This document shows positions 7,638 to 9,550 of a stretch of DNA of 9,550 nucleotides, piece after piece. The notes under the pieces are model-generated. The model saw only the letters and a list, made by a program, of their open reading frames with translations. It did no database searches and was not told the DNA's origin. The position numbers and the translations under genes are program-made. Numbering within the stretch: position 1 is the stretch's first letter; each line of letters starts with the position of its first letter. The DNA is from Muribaculaceae bacterium (lineage in GTDB: Bacteria; Bacteroidota; Bacteroidia; Bacteroidales; Muribaculaceae), in the NCBI GenBank assembly GCA_029062725.1, contig JAIDPP010000090.1, positions 1 to 9,550 on the forward strand. The letters run 5' to 3'.

Positions 7638-7641
7638 CATT

Positions 7642-8076
7642 ATGAAAGAAAAAGAACAAGATATCCGATGGTTGCAGCGTTTCGGGAATTACCGGAAGGC
7701 TCTGAAACGCCTTGAAGAGGCTATCACCATAATCAGCAACACCAGATCAGACACTCTTGACCTTCTAAAAGAAGGTTTGATTCAACGCTTTGAATTCACC
7801 CATGAATTGGCTTGGAAAGTAATGAAGGATTATCTTGAATATGAGGGTTATTCCGATATTAGAGGTTCACGTGACGCTTTCCGCCGTTCCCTATCGATCG
7901 GAATTATCGATAGTCCATTATGGATAGATTCAATTCAGACACGTAATATAACCTCTCACACCTACGATGAAGAGATAACCAACCTTACCTTAAATACCAT
8001 CATAACGGATTATTACCCTTTGATGAAAAAATTTCACACCGTCATGACAAAAATTGCTGAAGATGAAAATCTCTGA
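7642..8076 (+). CDS. HEPN protein of the HI0074 family (nucleotidyltransferase substrate-binding subunit; probable HepT-like RNase toxin)
   Basis: A 144-aa helical protein whose wording (LIQRFEFTHELAWKVMKDYLEYEGY, about 46-70; GSRDAFRRSLSIGII, 75-89) is characteristic of the HI0074/NTase_sub_bind family. It carries R101-NITS-H106-T-Y108, an intact RX4HXY motif. In type VII HepT/MntA toxin-antitoxin systems the Arg and His form the RNase centre, and the partner nucleotidyltransferase AMPylates the Tyr. I therefore infer an RNA-cleaving toxin that the next gene silences by modification; older annotation calls such proteins substrate-binding subunits. ATG at 7642 is chosen over the in-frame TTG at 7630, because that TTG lies inside the -7 promoter element and MKEKEQDIRW fits the usual N-terminus. 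The protein is cytoplasmic. It overlaps the next gene by 14 bases. Family is confident; toxicity is inferred. Confidence 0.9.
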   Translation: MKEKEQDIRWLQRFGNYRKALKRLEEAITIISNTRSDTLDLLKEGLIQRFEFTHELAWKVMKDYLEYEGYSDIRGSRDAFRRSLSIGIIDSPLWIDSIQTRNITSHTYDEEITNLTLNTIITDYYPLMKKFHTVMTKIAEDENL

Positions 8077-8389
8077 AACTTTAGGATTGAAGGAAATGGA
8101 ATTTGAAGATATCGTGAATACATTGGCATCGTTTGAGAACGTTAACCGAGCAATTGTTTACGGTTCTCGGGCGAAAGGATCATACAAGCCTTTCTCCGAT
8201 ATTGACCTCACGCTTTGTGGAGACAAACTAACTCAGACCGATATTCTACGTATTGCCGATAGATTTGAAGATTCCAACCTTCCCTATATGTTCGATATAT
8301 CCGATTTCAGCAACCTGACCAATCCCGACCTGATAGATCACATAAAACGTTGCGGTGTCACGATATTTGAAAGGGAAGGGAAATTATAA
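8063..8389 (+). CDS. Minimal nucleotidyltransferase (MNT; probable MntA-like antitoxin)
   Basis: A 108-aa cytoplasmic protein with the polymerase-beta-like nucleotidyltransferase signature GSX10DXD: G34-S35 in YGSRAKGSYKPFSDIDLTL, with metal-binding Asp46 and Asp48 and a likely third acid at Asp78 (LPYMFDIS). In HepT/MntA-type systems this enzyme transfers AMP from ATP to the HEPN toxin's tyrosine and neutralises it. All catalytic residues appear intact. ATG at 8063 is preferred over the upstream in-frame TTG at 8054; it overlaps the HEPN gene by 14 bases, which suggests translational coupling and co-regulation from the promoter at 7601. The TAA at 8387-8389 directly abuts a hairpin. Family is certain; the antitoxin role is inferred from pairing with the HEPN gene. 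Confidence 0.9.
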   Translation: MKISETLGLKEMEFEDIVNTLASFENVNRAIVYGSRAKGSYKPFSDIDLTLCGDKLTQTDILRIADRFEDSNLPYMFDISDFSNLTNPDLIDHIKRCGVTIFEREGKL

Positions 8390-8390
8390 A

Positions 8391-8429
8391 AACGCTCCAA
8401 AACCTATTGTTTTAAGGTTTCGGAGCGTT
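8391..8429. terminator. Shared (bidirectional) terminator between convergent genes
   Basis: AACGCTCC (8391-8398) pairs with GGAGCGTT (8422-8429), and AAACCT (8400-8405) with AGGTTT (8415-8420), a 14-bp stem with one internal mismatch. Read on the minus strand, the stem is followed by TTTATAATTT, a good U-tract for ending the lipoprotein transcript. On the plus strand it begins one base after the MNT stop codon but is followed by AAAGG, so it is a weaker terminator in that direction. Confidence 0.75.
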
Positions 8430-8455
8430 AAAGGATAACTATGCTTAACTATTGA

Positions 8456-9256
8456 TCATCTTCTCTTGTGACCGCCGGTTGCCGCTATATCGGCAAGCTC
8501 ATCAGGAGTAAAGGCCACTGTAACGGTATTGCCGCTACTCTTACCGACATACCTGTATTCAAAACCCTTCTTGAGAGAAGCGAGGACCTCCGCCTGCTGA
8601 CGCATCGAACGGTCCTTGAGCATCTTGCCCATATTCTCTTTGAGCTCAGCCTTACTCTTCTCCATATCCGGCATGTCGTAAAGATCTTCGTCAACCTCGC
8701 ATACATACACCAGCGACGAACCGTTATCCTCTATTCCGGTCACTTTCAGGCCGCGGTCAATGCTGTAAGGGAGTTTCTTCTTTTCGCTCTTAAGCTGAGT
8801 GGAGAGCAGCAGTTTGTTGGTATCCTCCTCGCTCATCGGATTCTCGGAGATATTCTTGATTTCCTCCGCCGGGAATTGAATCGAGAAATCATCCTTACTC
8901 CCGCGGTTCTTGTAGGTAACCTTCAACGACGCATCCGCATCCACCATCATATCGACAAGTTTCTTCATGTTTCCCTTCGAGAGCGCCAGACGCATCATCT
9001 CTTTAGCATTCTCAGGATCTGCCTTAAGTTCATTTACATCCGTCATCTGCTTGTTAAGGGTGATGACAAATTCCACCTCGCGTGTTTTGTCGTCATAAGA
9101 CATAGAAGTCAGTTTGCCCGCCATCCCAAGGTTCATCGGGCAATGTTTCTTACCGGATTCGATCTGCGCCTTCAGCACGGCGTCGTTTTTTCCTCCACAC
9201 GCTCCTGCCAGAACGGCAAGCAACACAATCATCAACAGATTAATACACTTCTTCAT
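8456..9256 (-). CDS. Lipoprotein of unknown function with an internal duplication
   Basis: A 266-aa exported protein with a lipoprotein signal peptide: MKK, a hydrophobic core, then the lipobox LAGAC with Cys20 as the lipidated residue. After it comes GGKND, not an obvious surface-export signal, so placement in the inner or outer membrane is open. The mature part seems to hold two related halves, about 38-137 and 161-258. Each opens with a Pro-containing segment, has a central strand (VEFVITL / LVYVCEV), a Lys- and Met-rich helical stretch, a Y-containing strand (LKVTYKNRG / FEYRYVGKS), and ends PAEEIKNI / TPDELADI. No enzymatic motif is seen and I recognise no named family. The gene is convergent with the HEPN/MNT operon and ends 28 bases from their shared hairpin. 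It has its own -7 element about 26 bases upstream. Confidence 0.85.
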   Translation of the reverse strand: MKKCINLLMIVLLAVLAGACGGKNDAVLKAQIESGKKHCPMNLGMAGKLTSMSYDDKTREVEFVITLNKQMTDVNELKADPENAKEMMRLALSKGNMKKLVDMMVDADASLKVTYKNRGSKDDFSIQFPAEEIKNISENPMSEEDTNKLLLSTQLKSEKKKLPYSIDRGLKVTGIEDNGSSLVYVCEVDEDLYDMPDMEKSKAELKENMGKMLKDRSMRQQAEVLASLKKGFEYRYVGKSSGNTVTVAFTPDELADIAATGGHKRR

Positions 9257-9281
9257 TTCGTTACATTTAAAATACTCCCCG

Positions 9282-9289
9282 CAAAATTA
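9282..9289 (-). promoter_or_regulatory. Candidate -7 promoter element of the lipoprotein gene
   Basis: The minus strand reads TAATTTTG, a perfect TAnnTTTG match 25 bases upstream of the ATG, so transcription would start near 9276 with a short leader. No TTTG is found 19-21 bases further upstream, so only one of the two usual elements is present. Confidence 0.5.
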
Positions 9290-9374
9290 GTCCATTTTCC
9301 CCTTCGCACGTTGCTTTTGCGATAAAACCGCACAAATCAGCGACCAAAAACCTCTAAGGTTTCAAAATATACGC

Positions 9375-9416
9375 AACCCGGAACATGTATAATACAGGCA
9401 TATTCCGGGTTTATTC
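9375..9416. terminator. Hairpin with T-rich flank, probable terminator
   Basis: AACCCGGAA (9375-9383) pairs perfectly with TTCCGGGTT (9403-9411). TTTATTCATTTT follows on the plus strand, so the tail favours plus-strand termination. No plus-strand gene ends just upstream, however, and the lipoprotein gene points away. It may serve a minus-strand gene beyond the right edge, or belong with the adjoining repeat. Confidence 0.5.
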
Positions 9417-9440
9417 ATTTTAGGCTCCATCCACTAAAAT
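9417..9440. repeat. Small inverted repeat ATTTTAG/CTAAAAT
   Basis: ATTTTAG (9417-9423) and CTAAAAT (9434-9440) are perfect 7-bp inverted copies around a 10-base loop. They sit between the hairpin at 9375-9411 and the large palindrome at 9456, so three dyad structures lie within 175 bases. This may mark the outer boundary of the repeat element. Confidence 0.4.
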
Positions 9441-9455
9441 TTCTAAATGCCAGGG

Positions 9456-9548
9456 TCGCAGATGTGCCTTGGGTATCGCTTTGCAGATTCAGGAGCATAG
9501 CGAGCTATGTGACTGAATTAAAAAGCGATAGACAAGGTGCAGCTGCGA
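9456..9548. repeat. Large imperfect palindrome, arms of 45-46 nt, at the right edge
   Basis: The left arm 9456-9501 and right arm 9504-9548 are inverted copies around a two-base centre. Matching blocks, in order from the ends inward, are TCGCAG, CCTTG, TATCGCTTT, ATTCAG and CATAGC/GCTATG, separated by short mismatched stretches at matching positions and one 1-base length difference. The structure could form a long cruciform or RNA hairpin. It contains no plausible gene in any frame. It resembles a dispersed intergenic palindromic repeat (REP/MITE-like) or a structured RNA; which of these it is cannot be decided from one copy. Confidence 0.75.
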
Positions 9549-9550
9549 GA

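Noticed and set aside
7630..7641. TTG start at 7630 for the HEPN gene
   Set aside because: The codon is part of the -7 promoter element and would precede the transcription start; ATG at 7642 fits the family N-terminus.
8054..8062. TTG start at 8054 for the MNT gene
   Set aside because: ATG at 8063 is in frame three codons later and gives a usual N-terminus.
8468..9325. A 285-codon plus-strand open frame
   Set aside because: It lies antisense across the lipoprotein gene. The minus-strand frame has a lipobox, a promoter element and a terminator, while the plus-strand translation is Leu/His/Arg-rich with no recognisable domain.
1..9550. A complete defence island or mobile element
   Set aside because: No integrase, transposase, att-like direct repeat or CRISPR array is seen. 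The HEPN/MNT pair is the only defence-like module, and the ATPase is too generic to count.

Overview
The window looks like a chromosomal segment of a gut-type member of the Bacteroidales, possibly Muribaculaceae or a relative. This rests on content and promoter style, not on a marker gene. Several genes are preceded by the Bacteroidetes -7 element TAnnTTTG, and one also has TTTG exactly 20 bases upstream. The proteins are typical of the group: a streptopain-like C10 protease, a large BspA-type leucine-rich-repeat protein, a lipoprotein, a DUF4143-type ATPase and a HEPN/MNT pair. I see no rRNA, tRNA, CRISPR array, transposase or integrase.

Layout. The left edge (1-781, minus) holds the N-terminal 260 codons of a P-loop ATPase that runs out of the window. 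Next (856-1365, minus) is a TrmH/SpoU-type RNA 2'-O-methyltransferase. It keeps the SPOUT knot but lacks the N-terminal domain of its likely relatives. A hairpin separates it from a secreted C10 cysteine protease with C-terminal leucine-rich repeats (1495-3999, minus). A 587-bp divergent intergenic region follows, with promoters for both flanking genes, a possible 35-aa ORF and an orphan hairpin. The large secreted LRR protein (4587-7481, plus) comes next and ends in a clear hairpin terminator.

The second half opens with a two-gene operon (7642-8389, plus): an HI0074-family HEPN protein and a minimal nucleotidyltransferase (MNT), overlapping by 14 bases. It is driven by a perfect-consensus promoter so close to the ATG that the mRNA should be nearly leaderless. 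A convergent lipoprotein gene (8456-9256, minus) shares a hairpin with it. The last 290 bases carry no gene. They hold the lipoprotein promoter, a hairpin, and at the right edge a striking imperfect palindrome with 45-46-nt arms.

How the parts fit. The protease and the LRR protein form a divergent pair of exported proteins that share a pre-LRR module and a C-terminal tail, so they are probably related surface or secreted factors. The HEPN/MNT pair is a probable type VII (HepT/MntA-like) toxin-antitoxin module with the RX4HXY and GSX10DXD motifs intact. The other genes look like ordinary chromosomal neighbours. The features most worth checking are the edge palindrome, the operator-like palindrome at the HEPN/MNT promoter, the truncated methyltransferase and the orphan small transcript candidate.
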